Assembly: GCA_026192395.1 (NCBI GenBank)
Contig: WACF01000001.1
Location: 3,532,309-3,596,308, forward strand
Length of the DNA stretch: 64,000 nt
Source of the DNA: Proteobacteria bacterium 005FR1
GTDB taxonomy: Bacteria > Pseudomonadota > Gammaproteobacteria > Pseudomonadales > Cellvibrionaceae
Reading direction: 5' to 3'
This document shows, in pieces, positions 8,657 through 16,918 of this stretch (position 1 is its first letter; every line of letters begins with the position of its first letter). The notes beneath the pieces were generated by a model. The model was not told the DNA's origin, searched no databases, and saw nothing but the letters and a program-made list of their open reading frames with translations. Both the position numbers and the translations under genes were made by a program.

Positions 8657-9490
8657 TTAGGCGGTGGCAGCAACGACGGCTGCAGGAGCGGGAGCGGCGG
8701 CTGAGTTGGCCTTGGCTGCTTTGCGACGGCGGGCGGGAGCGGCTGCCTTCGTGGTGGCGGCGGCTTTGGCTTTGCGAGCTGGCTTGCGCTTGGCGGGCTT
8801 CGCTGCGGCTGCTTCCGGCTTGGCGGCGGTGACTGCCGGCTTCGCCGCTTTGACTTTGCTGCGCTTGCTGGCGGCACCAGTCTTGCCGGCAGCTGCCTTC
8901 ACGCGCTTGGCGACTTTCTTTTCCGCTTTCTTCAGTTTGGCAGCCAGTCGTTTCTCCTGAGCTTTTGCTTTGACTGCGGCCTTCTTGGCGGCAAGTTTGG
9001 CTTTGGCGGCAAGCTGCTTTTCACGGGCTGCGGCTTTCGCGGCTGCTTTCTTCGCGGCCAGCTTTGCCTTTGCGGCGAGCTTCTTCTCTTCCGCCTTCAA
9101 CTGCTTCATAACTTTGGCTTCTTCGCGAGCGACAGCCTTGGCCAGTTCGCTGGCGCGCTTGCCTGCGGCCTTGATGTCACCCAGGTGGCTGGCGGCAGAA
9201 CTGACGCTGGCGCCCAGCTTGCTGACCAGTTGCTTGGCTGAATCCAGTGCCTTCTGCGCGGAATCCAGCTGAGCGCCCTTGGTGTTCTTCTTGCGCAGAG
9301 CGGCCACTTTCTTCTGGGCTGCCTGGGCTTTGCTTGCCGCGACGGCGGCTTCTTTCTGCAACTGCTTCAGCGCCTTTTCCGCTTCTGCCTGCTGCTTGTC
9401 ACGAGCTTTAGCCAGGTCCGCCTTGACGCGGGCGAGTTCCTGTTCGAGCTTGCTGACAGGGTCCAGCTTTATGGATTGACGAGCTGCCAT
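8657..9490 (-). CDS. AlgP/histone H1-like Lys-Ala-rich protein, 277 aa
   Basis: Residues 1-125 form a charged helical, probably coiled-coil region (KLEQELARVKADLAKARDKQ onward). Residues from about 126 are almost entirely Lys, Ala and Arg, with three related blocks (KLAAKAKLAAKKAA, QLAAKAKLAAKKAA, RLAAKLKKAEKK) and a tail rich in KPA and AAP motifs, as in AlgP/AlgR3 of Pseudomonas and eukaryotic histone H1 tails. Such proteins bind DNA non-specifically and are thought to affect nucleoid structure and expression. The repetitive tail is prone to length variation between strains. AAGGAA precedes the ATG at good spacing. The gene is monocistronic. Confidence 0.8.
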   Translation of the reverse strand: MAARQSIKLDPVSKLEQELARVKADLAKARDKQQAEAEKALKQLQKEAAVAASKAQAAQKKVAALRKKNTKGAQLDSAQKALDSAKQLVSKLGASVSSAASHLGDIKAAGKRASELAKAVAREEAKVMKQLKAEEKKLAAKAKLAAKKAAAKAAAREKQLAAKAKLAAKKAAVKAKAQEKRLAAKLKKAEKKVAKRVKAAAGKTGAASKRSKVKAAKPAVTAAKPEAAAAKPAKRKPARKAKAAATTKAAAPARRRKAAKANSAAAPAPAAVVAATA

Positions 9491-9887
9491 AGTGATGTTT
9501 CCTTGTTGATGTCGGATAGACGAGGGGTGGGTTTAACTTTTCCGGATGGTTGGAAATCTTGTTTTGCCTTGCAGCGGCCAATAGGTGATATCAGCGGAGG
9601 GGCGCCCCAGTTAGCACCGCCTTTCTTCATGAGGCGGTCTGATAATTCGCCATAAATTAAAACTTTTTACATAAACGTCAAGATTTATTTTTGAGCATCA
9701 GCAGTCAGATCAAAAGCGAGCTTTCGATTGCACCCGAGTTGCGATCCCTCGGCCGCCTTGATTCCGGAAGACACTTTGGGTATACAGCTGTATATCAATA
9801 CATGCTTCAGCGCTGCGATGCGAATCGAAGAAAGTTTTGCTTCGGTCGGCGAGTCGTCATGCGGAAATCGAATCGGGAACATATGCA
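9491..9887. other. divergent intergenic region between the AlgP-like gene and dinB
   Basis: 397 bases. Apart from the SOS box listed separately, I see only a 7-bp hairpin (ACCGCCT 9616-9622 / AGGCGGT 9632-9638) with a nine-base loop and an AT-rich stretch at about 9650-9700 that could hold promoters. Short open frames here have no convincing start signals. Confidence 0.5.
9788..9803 (+). promoter_or_regulatory. LexA (SOS) box upstream of dinB
   Basis: CTGT-N8-ACAT with an AT-rich core matches the gammaproteobacterial consensus CTGT-N8-ACAG at seven of eight fixed bases. It overlaps a perfect 14-bp palindrome (9781-9794) made of ATACAG and CTGTAT back to back. It lies 85 bases upstream of the dinB start, and dinB is SOS-induced in related bacteria. 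Confidence 0.75.
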
Positions 9888-11024
9888 GTGAGTACCGGCA
9901 GGCAGCGCAAGATCATCCATCTGGACGCCGACTGTTTTTTCGCGGCCCTGGAGATGCGCGAAGACCCCTCGCTGAAAGGTCGGCCGCTGGCGGTGGGCGG
10001 TTCGGCAGATCAGCGGGGCGTGATTTCCACCTGCAATTACGAAGCACGAGCCTACGGGGTGCGCTCCGCAATGCCCTCGGCTCATGCAAAGCGGCTCTGT
10101 CCCGACTTGCTGATCGTTCCCACCAACATGAATCTCTATCGGGAGGCGTCCCGAGCAATGCAGGAGATTTTCCACTCCTATACCGAGCTGGTTGAGCCGC
10201 TTTCATTGGACGAAGCCTTTCTCGACGTGAGCGACAGTCCGCATTGTCAGGGCAGTGCCACGCTGATTGCGCGCGAGATCCGCGAACGGGTGCGGGCTGA
10301 GTTACGCATCACAGTCTCCGCCGGCGTGGCACCAAATAAGTTTCTCGCCAAAATCGCCAGCGACTGGCGCAAGCCCGACGGCCTGACCGTCATCGAACCT
10401 GCTCAGATCGCTGACTTCGTGCGACGACTGCCGGTCAAGAAGATTTACGGTGTCGGTAAGGTCACCGCACAAAAACTTCACGGCATGGGCGTGCAAACCT
10501 GCGCCGATTTACAGAGGCTGGATGAGCTTACCCTGACACAGCACTTTGGCAGCATGGGCCTGCGCCTGCACCAGCTAAGTCGTGGTGAGGATACTCGCCC
10601 GGTCAACCCCAGTTGGCGTCGTCAGTCGGTCAGTGTCGAGCACACCTATCCCGTCGACCTTCCAACTCTGGAACGCTGCTTCGCGGAACTGCCAAAGCTA
10701 TTGATGCAACTGCGGTCCCGTTTGCGCAGACTTGACCGGGACTACCGAATCGTGAAGGCTTTCACCAAGGTGAAATTCAGCGATTTCACCTCGACCACTG
10801 CTGAACGAATCGGCACAGGGGTGAGCCTGAATGACTATCGCAGTCTTTGCGAGGAAGCATGGTTGCGCCGGGAGATGCCGGTGCGCCTGCTGGGGCTCGG
10901 CGTCAGGCTGGTGGACCTTGCGCAGCGGCAAACCGAGCGGCAGCTGGACCTTTTCGATGAAGGTGATCCGCTTGGCGCAGAGCATGACCTGATGGAAACC
11001 GACGGTACGGATGACGAGCGCTGA
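9888..11024 (+). CDS. dinB: DNA polymerase IV (Y-family translesion polymerase), 378 aa
   Basis: The palm opens with KIIHLDADCFFAALEMRED, carrying the first catalytic Asp and the CFFA steric gate region, and the second acidic pair is in EPLSLDEAFLDV. Thumb (helix-hairpin-helix near KKIYGVGKVTAQKL) and little-finger domains follow. The C-terminal QLDLF matches the beta-clamp binding motif. I chose GTG 9888 because it gives the usual short N-terminus (MSTGRQRKIIHLDAD); the frame is open to 9837 but that extra part is not family-like. It copies past damaged template bases with low fidelity. A LexA box upstream indicates SOS control. Confidence 0.95.
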   Translation: MSTGRQRKIIHLDADCFFAALEMREDPSLKGRPLAVGGSADQRGVISTCNYEARAYGVRSAMPSAHAKRLCPDLLIVPTNMNLYREASRAMQEIFHSYTELVEPLSLDEAFLDVSDSPHCQGSATLIAREIRERVRAELRITVSAGVAPNKFLAKIASDWRKPDGLTVIEPAQIADFVRRLPVKKIYGVGKVTAQKLHGMGVQTCADLQRLDELTLTQHFGSMGLRLHQLSRGEDTRPVNPSWRRQSVSVEHTYPVDLPTLERCFAELPKLLMQLRSRLRRLDRDYRIVKAFTKVKFSDFTSTTAERIGTGVSLNDYRSLCEEAWLRREMPVRLLGLGVRLVDLAQRQTERQLDLFDEGDPLGAEHDLMETDGTDDER

Positions 11025-11049
11025 CCAAAATCGACCTACAGGACCAACG

Positions 11050-11373
11050 GTGAAACTACTCTATACGCATCCCAACCGTATTCTGGTGGACAACGCGCGG
11101 AACATCGTGGCAAACGCCGGGATCGCCACCGAACTACGCAATGAATTCGCCGGCGGCGGGATGGGGGAACTGGCTCCCATCAATACCTGGCTGGAGCTCT
11201 GGGTCCGTACTCGGGATCTGGAGCGTGCCCGCGCGGTGCTCGATGCCGCTTTCGCCAGTGCCGAGGGCGAGGACTGGCGTTGCCCCCAGTGTGGTGAGCT
11301 CAACAGCGGCAGCTTTGAGTTCTGCTGGCGATGTCATGCGCTCCCGCGCGGGCAAAAAGATCTGTCAAATTGA
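11050..11373 (+). CDS. DUF2007 domain protein with C-terminal zinc ribbon, 107 aa
   Basis: The GTG at 11050 has AGGA six bases upstream and gives the typical DUF2007 start (MKLLYTHPNRILVDNARNIV). An ATG at 11011 overlapping dinB would add 13 residues and is less likely. Residues 1-70 match the small alpha/beta DUF2007 (signal transducing PII-like) fold. Residues about 78-100 hold CPQCGELN and CWRCHALP, two CxxC pairs that should bind one zinc. DUF2007 has no established reaction. The gene lies 25 bases after dinB and is probably cotranscribed with it. Confidence 0.8.
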   Translation: MKLLYTHPNRILVDNARNIVANAGIATELRNEFAGGGMGELAPINTWLELWVRTRDLERARAVLDAAFASAEGEDWRCPQCGELNSGSFEFCWRCHALPRGQKDLSN

Positions 11374-11564
11374 CAGTGCATTGAAGTCAAACCTACCCCT
11401 CTCAGCCTTTTGGCACCCTCGCTCGCCTTCTCTTGTGTTGGAGCCAAAAGGGGCAATCTGAGTAGGCTTCGTCCGAGCCCGCCCGAGGCTGGCGTGCTTG
11501 TTGCCTGACCGTGATCAGAGCCGGCCAAAATCAATCACTTGGAATTCAAAGGAGGAAAGTGATC

Positions 11565-12023
11565 ATGGCTACACAAGCACATCACAAAGAATCGGATATT
11601 AAGTACCTCAACTCGTTTTTGAAAAACGAGCTGGCTGCAATGGAAACCTACAAGCAGGTTATCGGCAAGGCGGACACGGCGGACCTCTCGTCCAGCCTGT
11701 CTTCGCTGCAGCAGTCTCACAAGCGTCGGGCGGATATGCTCAGCGAGCGCATCCGCGAGCTTGGCGGCAAACCCGCCGACAGTGCCGGCGCCTGGGGCGG
11801 TATAGCCAAAATGGTTCAGGCAGGGTCGAATCTCTTCGGCGAAAAAGCTGCCATTCACAATCTGGAAGAGGGCGAAGACCGTGGTCGTGATGACTATCAG
11901 CGCGATGTCAGCAAATTATCGCCGGAAAACCAGCGCTTCATCGAAGAGCGCATCATGCCGGAGCAACTGCGCAGTCACGATGCGATGGAGGCGATTGAAC
12001 AACAGGTGAAGCGCCTTCACTAA
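11565..12023 (+). CDS. PA2169-type DUF2383 four-helix-bundle protein, 152 aa
   Basis: An almost perfect Shine-Dalgarno (AAAGGAGG ending at 11555) precedes the ATG. The protein is wholly helical with ferritin-like spacing of acidic residues (LKNELAAMETYKQVIGKAD near the N-terminus; HNLEEGEDRGRDDYQRDV in the third helix), as in the DUF2383/PA2169 family. Ferritin-like metal binding is suggested by the ExxxY and HNxxEGExxxxxDY patterns, but enzymatic activity has not been shown for the family to my knowledge. It is monocistronic and ends at a strong bidirectional terminator. Confidence 0.85.
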   Translation: MATQAHHKESDIKYLNSFLKNELAAMETYKQVIGKADTADLSSSLSSLQQSHKRRADMLSERIRELGGKPADSAGAWGGIAKMVQAGSNLFGEKAAIHNLEEGEDRGRDDYQRDVSKLSPENQRFIEERIMPEQLRSHDAMEAIEQQVKRLH

Positions 12024-12046
12024 CTTGCCTTACCGCTTGGCACCCG

Positions 12047-12092
12047 AGTTCCGCCCGCTGGCGGGCGGAACTCATCCCCGATTTTTTTGCTG
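12047..12092. terminator. bidirectional terminator between convergent genes
   Basis: A 12-bp perfect stem (12047-12058 / 12062-12073) with a three-base loop is followed on the + strand by a T7 run at about 12082-12088. It overlaps the stop of the leftward MFS gene. Confidence 0.8.
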
Positions 12093-13511
12093 ATCTTCTG
12101 ATTCCGCCCACCGGCTTTCTTCTGTCGTCGATTCCTCTCCCTGCGGCTGCGGCTCTTCTTCGCTTTGCGGTGCTTGTTCTTCCTCGTGACGATGGTGGTG
12201 TTCGCCGACGTCGGGCACGAGCTCTTCCAGTTTGTCGGCGATGTCCCACTCGGCGGGTTCACCCGGATGGTGCTGCTCGAACTCTTCGTTCCGCGGGTCG
12301 ATTTCCACTAACACGGGCGTTGCCACCGGGCTGCTGGTGACGTACTCGACCTGGTCTTCGAGAGGTACCTCGTCGCCCTTATGGAAGACAAACTGAACAA
12401 GGGCCGCGGAGAAAATCATGGCCACTCCGATCATCGTGAACAGGGCCGCATCGCCGACCACGCCCATCAGGTAAGCGGCCAGCAGCGGCCCGATCATGGT
12501 CCCCACGCCGTAGGTGCGCAGCATACTTGCACAGGCTGCCACCAGTTGCTCATGGGGAAGGTTGTCATTGGTCAGCGCGACGCTGATGGGATAAACGCTC
12601 GCGGTGAGTGCGTAGAAAGCGCCGCTGAAGCCGAACAGCGCCAGCTTGGAAGTCTGGCCGAAAAACGCGGCCGCCGCCGACGCCAAAGCCCCGAGCGCGA
12701 GAAGCCCCACCAGCACCGGCAAGCGCCCCTTTCGATCCGACAGCCAGCCGGCAGGCCACTGCAGCAGAATCGCGCAAATCACCGCAAAACCCATGTAGCG
12801 GGACACTTCCGCAACGTCCAGCCCCGCGCGCAGTGCATACACCGGCGCCAGGGCGACGAAGGCGCCCAGCGCCAGGCCGGACACCAGCGCGCCGGTCAGG
12901 CCGGAAGGTGCATGGCTGGCCAGCTGCCTCAGGCCGAGCGTTTCCGTGTGGGTGGGGGTGGCTGGAATCAGGCTGCGTGTGAGCGACAGAGGAATCAGCG
13001 ACATCACCACCAGAATGGCGACGATTGTGTAGGCGACAAATTCCGCCGGGTTTGCCAGACCCACCAGCAGCTGGCCGATCGAAGACGCAATGTAAAAGTT
13101 GATGGTGTAGATGCCAAGCAACTTACCGCGTGATTCGTTGGTGGCGCGGTCGTTGATCCAGCTTTCCGTCACCGTCATCAGTCCGGCCAGCGAGAAGCCA
13201 ACCACCAGGCGCATCACCGCCCAGGCTTCCGGAGTCACGATCAAGGGGTGGGCCAGCGTAGTGGCGCAGGCAATCGCCGCATACACCGCGAAAGCCCGAA
13301 TATGGCCCACCTGCCGGATGATGTCCACACCCCAGGTAGCGCCCAGAATAAACCCGACCGAGTAGAAGGCGAGGACAATACCCAGGGTGGCGTTCGCCAC
13401 GTTTTCCATGTCCAGTCGCAGCGAAATCAGGGTACTCAGCATGGCGTTGCCGCTGACCAGCAGGGCGAGACTGAGGAAGAGAGCGCTGACTGAAAGTATG
13501 ACTATTCTCAT
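12072..13511 (-). CDS. MFS transporter (YcaD-like) with long acidic, His-rich tail, 479 aa
   Basis: Twelve hydrophobic segments fill residues 1 to about 385. The loop between helices 2 and 3 (RQVGHIRAF) and the WINDRATNESRGKLLGIY segment resemble the YcaD/MFS_1 branch of predicted exporters. After the last helix comes a 90-residue cytoplasmic tail that is strongly acidic (EEEQAPQSEEEPQPQGEE) and contains EHHHRHEEE, a possible metal-binding patch not typical of the family. The ATG has no strong Shine-Dalgarno. The gene stands alone and converges on the DUF2383 gene. Substrate unknown. Confidence 0.85.
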   Translation of the reverse strand: MRIVILSVSALFLSLALLVSGNAMLSTLISLRLDMENVANATLGIVLAFYSVGFILGATWGVDIIRQVGHIRAFAVYAAIACATTLAHPLIVTPEAWAVMRLVVGFSLAGLMTVTESWINDRATNESRGKLLGIYTINFYIASSIGQLLVGLANPAEFVAYTIVAILVVMSLIPLSLTRSLIPATPTHTETLGLRQLASHAPSGLTGALVSGLALGAFVALAPVYALRAGLDVAEVSRYMGFAVICAILLQWPAGWLSDRKGRLPVLVGLLALGALASAAAAFFGQTSKLALFGFSGAFYALTASVYPISVALTNDNLPHEQLVAACASMLRTYGVGTMIGPLLAAYLMGVVGDAALFTMIGVAMIFSAALVQFVFHKGDEVPLEDQVEYVTSSPVATPVLVEIDPRNEEFEQHHPGEPAEWDIADKLEELVPDVGEHHHRHEEEQAPQSEEEPQPQGEESTTEESRWAESEDQQKNRG

Positions 13512-13607
13512 GTAAAACCAAATAACCCGTCGTCATTTCAGGAAAGCACAGACTTAGACTGGCTGTGCCAGGATGAGGACTCCGATGGAGCCAGTGACCG
13601 CCCGCGA

Positions 13608-14231
13608 TCAGCGGGTCAGCAGAATGAATATCAGCTGCAAAAAGCCGATCAGAAATCCGAGTACCGCGCCAAGTATTTCAATGAAATGAAATTCTTTCGC
13701 GACAATATCGTAAAGCAGCTTCTCCAGCCGGTCGGTTGAAAACGACCTGACCCGGTCCTCCACCAGCTGATGGATATCCAGCGCGCCGCCCTTGGGCTCG
13801 GTCAGATTCTCCACCAGCGCAGGAAGCTGCTCGAGCAGCTCGTCGGCAAACGCTTCTTTCAATTTTGCCAGAGTTCGCGATCGAAGCAGCAAAGTCGATA
13901 CCGGAACTGCTCGGCTGAGCTTGCCGCGGATGAATTTCTCGGTCTGGCTGTCGATAAAGCTGTTGTACACCGCCCGACTGCGCTCATTGGTAAGTTGTTC
14001 CACAAGGTCGCGCGAGGAAAGCAGTTCGGTGGCCACGATACGGCCCAGTTGCACGGCGATATCGCCCTGCCGGCGGGGCAGAATACCCTGCAGGGTGAAG
14101 GAGAGAACGCGCACCGGCTTGCGCGGATGGAACAACATCTTGATGGCGATGTAATTGGTTATCCAGCCGATCAGTGCGGTGATCAGGGGCAGGGAATAGA
14201 TCGCCAGAGAAAAAACATCGAAGTGAGTCAA
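13608..14231 (-). CDS. DUF445 family membrane protein, 207 aa
   Basis: An N-terminal membrane helix (PLITALIGWITNYIAIKMLF) followed directly by HPRKPVRV is the hallmark of DUF445/YheB-like proteins. A helical middle and a C-terminal membrane helix (GAVLGFLIGFLQLIFILL) complete it, so both ends are in the membrane and the centre is exposed. The frame needs a TTG start at 14231 with no clear Shine-Dalgarno; no ATG or GTG keeps the conserved N-terminus. The family is involved in membrane organisation but no precise function is established. Confidence 0.85.
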   Translation of the reverse strand: MTHFDVFSLAIYSLPLITALIGWITNYIAIKMLFHPRKPVRVLSFTLQGILPRRQGDIAVQLGRIVATELLSSRDLVEQLTNERSRAVYNSFIDSQTEKFIRGKLSRAVPVSTLLLRSRTLAKLKEAFADELLEQLPALVENLTEPKGGALDIHQLVEDRVRSFSTDRLEKLLYDIVAKEFHFIEILGAVLGFLIGFLQLIFILLTR

Positions 14232-14539
14232 GCAGGATTACCAATCTGAGCGTCCCGCTGCCGTGACGGGAATATGGAAGATGTTCAAGTCAACGGCGGC
14301 TAAAACCGCCAACAGCGGGAAGGAGGGTACCTCGAACCGCCACGGGTATCCAGATCTCAGCAGTTTTCAAGGACAAACGTGGGCATCTGCCTTAGACCAG
14401 CGGCACTTACGCAGGGGGCTGGGCGGCTTCAGGGCAAGCCAGGGGCAGGCTCCGATAGCCGCCAGAATGATCGAGGTGGCTCCCTAGATGCAGCGGAATC
14501 CGGAGGACGGATTCCCGCGTTCGTGGGGATGATGAATGA
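14232..14539. other. intergenic region between the DUF445 gene and the glycan operon
   Basis: 308 bases without a convincing gene. A short hairpin (GGCGG / CCGCC around 14293-14312) and several GGA-containing stretches are present but no T-run, so I see no clear terminator for the long operon that ends at 14540. Confidence 0.5.
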
Positions 14540-15661
14540 TCACCTTCCCGCCGCCATTGAAGAGCCTGTCGCAATTGTCGCCAGCGGCGGCATCGCACTT
14601 TGCCGCCAGTAGTTTTCCAGCTCCTTCGCGCGGTGGTCGGCGGTGTGTTCCCGCATGACTTTATTGCGCATTCTCTCGCCGATTGCGCGTCGATTGACTT
14701 CGTCCATCTGAAGGTACTCGACCGCTTCCTCAGTGGAACTGGCCACCAGGATTTCCTCGCCGATGGCAAACAAGTCACCGAGACCCTCCCAGTAATCGCT
14801 GATCACCGGTGTGCCGCAGGCGCCCGCTTCGAACAGACGCACGCTGGGCGAGTGGCCAGCGGCAATCATGCTTTGTCGGGTGACGTTCAGGGTGAAACGC
14901 TGACTGTTGTAGAAGTGCCGGTGTTGCCGCGGCGGGATATGCTCGATGTGCTTCACGTTCGCCGGCCAGTTGATCTCCTTGGGATATTGCGCGCCGGCCA
15001 CGCAGAAGCGGGATTCGGGCAGCCGCGACGCCGAGTCGATCAACAATTTCTGTACCGTCGGCTGGCGGTCGTCACTGTAGGTGCCGAGATAGCCAAGGGT
15101 ATATTCGAGCGGCGCAGCGCTCGGCGGCTCGGGGTAATACAGTTCCGGGTCCACGGAGCAGTACAGTGGCTGCGCCCAGCGGGCATCCCAGCGTCGCTCC
15201 AGCTCGTCCAGACTTGGACCGCCAGTGAATGAAAGATAGATATCGAACTCTGGAATGGTGTCCGGGTGCAGGTACTCGTAATCGCCCGCTTCAAGTTTCG
15301 CGAGGGTTACCGGCGTATCGATGTCGTAGAAAGCGAGACACACCGGCGCGAAACGCCGGACCTTATCCGCCAGGATGTCGCTGTCCGGGACATAGGAGCC
15401 AATGATCACCATGTCGGCGGCGGCGACGATTTGTTCGTGACGATCCACTTCCTCCACCGACTGATAAAGAATCGTCTCGCAGAAAGGCGGTTCGGGCAGA
15501 TCACGATTGTTGGCATACCAGGGCACGTCCTTTTCGAAAAAGGTCACCGAGTGGCCGCGCCGATTCAGGGCCTTGATAAGGCTTCGGAAAGTGGTGGCAT
15601 GGCCGTTTCCCCACGACGAGGTGATGGAAAGCCCGAAGACCACGATATTCAAGTGCTGCAT
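14540..15661 (-). CDS. CgeB-like glycosyltransferase (third paralogue of the operon), 373 aa
   Basis: The N-terminal Rossmann-like half starts with IVVFGLSITSSWGNGHATTF and a RRGHSVTFFEKD segment. The C-terminal half carries the GT-B nucleotide-sugar site in SPSVRLFEAGACGTPVISDYW, where the Glu of the LFEAGACG loop is expected to contact the donor. This is the CgeB/Glyco_trans_1_2 type, paralogous to the next two genes. No signal peptide or membrane helix, so it acts in the cytoplasm. It is the last gene of the leftward operon, 102 bases after the preceding gene, with GAGGGA upstream of its ATG. Donor and acceptor are unknown. Confidence 0.8.
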   Translation of the reverse strand: MQHLNIVVFGLSITSSWGNGHATTFRSLIKALNRRGHSVTFFEKDVPWYANNRDLPEPPFCETILYQSVEEVDRHEQIVAAADMVIIGSYVPDSDILADKVRRFAPVCLAFYDIDTPVTLAKLEAGDYEYLHPDTIPEFDIYLSFTGGPSLDELERRWDARWAQPLYCSVDPELYYPEPPSAAPLEYTLGYLGTYSDDRQPTVQKLLIDSASRLPESRFCVAGAQYPKEINWPANVKHIEHIPPRQHRHFYNSQRFTLNVTRQSMIAAGHSPSVRLFEAGACGTPVISDYWEGLGDLFAIGEEILVASSTEEAVEYLQMDEVNRRAIGERMRNKVMREHTADHRAKELENYWRQSAMPPLATIATGSSMAAGR

Positions 15662-15763
15662 AAATCCCTCTCGATCGTTATCACCACTATTTTTCGCCAG
15701 GCTGCGGGCACCGCAGCGCCTGGCGGCAGAGGACCGCTGCTTGGCAGCTATGGACCGTTCGCC

Positions 15764-16918
15764 TCAGGCTGACTTCCGCGCGGCGTAGCGCTCATTCATC
15801 AGCGCTTCGAACTGCTCCGCGCGGTGCCGGTAGGTGTGCTCGGAGAGCACCCGCTGGCGGGCGGCCTCACCGATTTTCTTCGAACGCTCCGGCGTGAGCT
15901 TGCGCAGGTGTTCGATCACCTCTTCACCGCTTGAGGCGAGCAGTACTTCCTCTTCCGGTTTCAAGAACAGCTCTGCGCCTTCCCAGCGATCCATGATCAG
16001 GCAGGCGCCGGCGCCGGCGGCTTCGAATACCCGTGTGGGCGGCGAAAAGCCCGTTTCGGCCATGCTCTCGCGATTGATGTTGAGCACCGCCAAGGGCGTG
16101 CAATTGAACGGGTTGTGATCCCGGGTGTACACGTGGCCGAGGTAACGGAGATTGTCGAACTGCGGTGCATGCTCCTGCCAGCCATTACCGCCGAGAATAA
16201 AGCGGCGTTCGGGCAATTCGCGCACCGCCTTGAAGAAGAATTCCTCCACTCGCGCTTCGCGATCCGGCAGACGATTGCCAAGAAAACCCAGGTCCGCTTC
16301 GAACTGCGGATCGGGATCCACCGGATGATGCGTATCGGGATCCAGCGCGTTGTAGATGGGATGGCAGGCTTTGGCGCCCAGTGCGGTATAGGCATTTACC
16401 ACCGGATCTCCGCCGCCGTAGGTGAGAATGTAATCGTACTGCGGGATCAGCTTGCGGAAGGGGTCCTCCGCATCGTCGTGGACCCGGGCCAGTGTGGCTG
16501 GGGCGTCCACGTCCCAGAAGATAATCGTTTTGTTGCCGCGATAGCCCCGGTGCAACTCCAGCACTTCGCGCTCGAGAAACTCGTCGAGCACGCCGACGCC
16601 GCTCGCTTTCACCAGAATGTCGGCACCCTTGGCGGACTTGAGCGCTTCGCGGGCGCTTTCCTCATCAGCGTTATAGACCACCACCTTTGCCCAGTCCGGG
16701 TCTTCCATGTCGCGATGCTGCTGGCGCTCGAAGGCATCGGGCTCATAGAAGGTGATGCGATGGCCGCGCTCGGCGAGCGCCTTGATGATGCCGCGGTAAT
16801 AAGTGGCGGCACCATTCCAATAGGAGGAAACCAGGCTGGAACCGAAGAAGGCAATGTCGAGTGTATTGCTGTTCTCAGAGGCAGCAGTTTTGGAGGCAAC
16901 AGGCTTAGAACTGGGCAT
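15764..16918 (-). CDS. CgeB-like glycosyltransferase (second paralogue), 384 aa
   Basis: After a short Ser/Ala-rich leader it repeats the family start (LDIAFFGSSLVSSYWNGAAT, then ERGHRITFYEPDAF). The C-terminal donor site reads FSPPTRVFEAAGAGACLIMD, with the RVFEAxGAGA loop and its Glu. Two Asp/Glu-rich loops in the first half (IIFWDVDAPATLARV) match the paralogue at 14540. The ATG overlaps the end of the preceding gene by 14 bases, with GGGAG as Shine-Dalgarno, so translation is likely coupled. Predicted inverting or retaining chemistry cannot be decided from sequence. Confidence 0.8.
   Translation of the reverse strand: MPSSKPVASKTAASENSNTLDIAFFGSSLVSSYWNGAATYYRGIIKALAERGHRITFYEPDAFERQQHRDMEDPDWAKVVVYNADEESAREALKSAKGADILVKASGVGVLDEFLEREVLELHRGYRGNKTIIFWDVDAPATLARVHDDAEDPFRKLIPQYDYILTYGGGDPVVNAYTALGAKACHPIYNALDPDTHHPVDPDPQFEADLGFLGNRLPDREARVEEFFFKAVRELPERRFILGGNGWQEHAPQFDNLRYLGHVYTRDHNPFNCTPLAVLNINRESMAETGFSPPTRVFEAAGAGACLIMDRWEGAELFLKPEEEVLLASSGEEVIEHLRKLTPERSKKIGEAARQRVLSEHTYRHRAEQFEALMNERYAARKSA

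Noticed and set aside
9606-9645. Hairpin ACCGCCT/AGGCGGT before dinB as a terminator.
   Set aside because: Seven-base stem with nine-base loop and no T-run on either strand; position between divergent genes makes a terminator unnecessary.
14232-14539. GGA-rich stretch considered as a second CsrB-like RNA.
   Set aside because: The GGA motifs are not in hairpin loops and there is no terminator with T-run.
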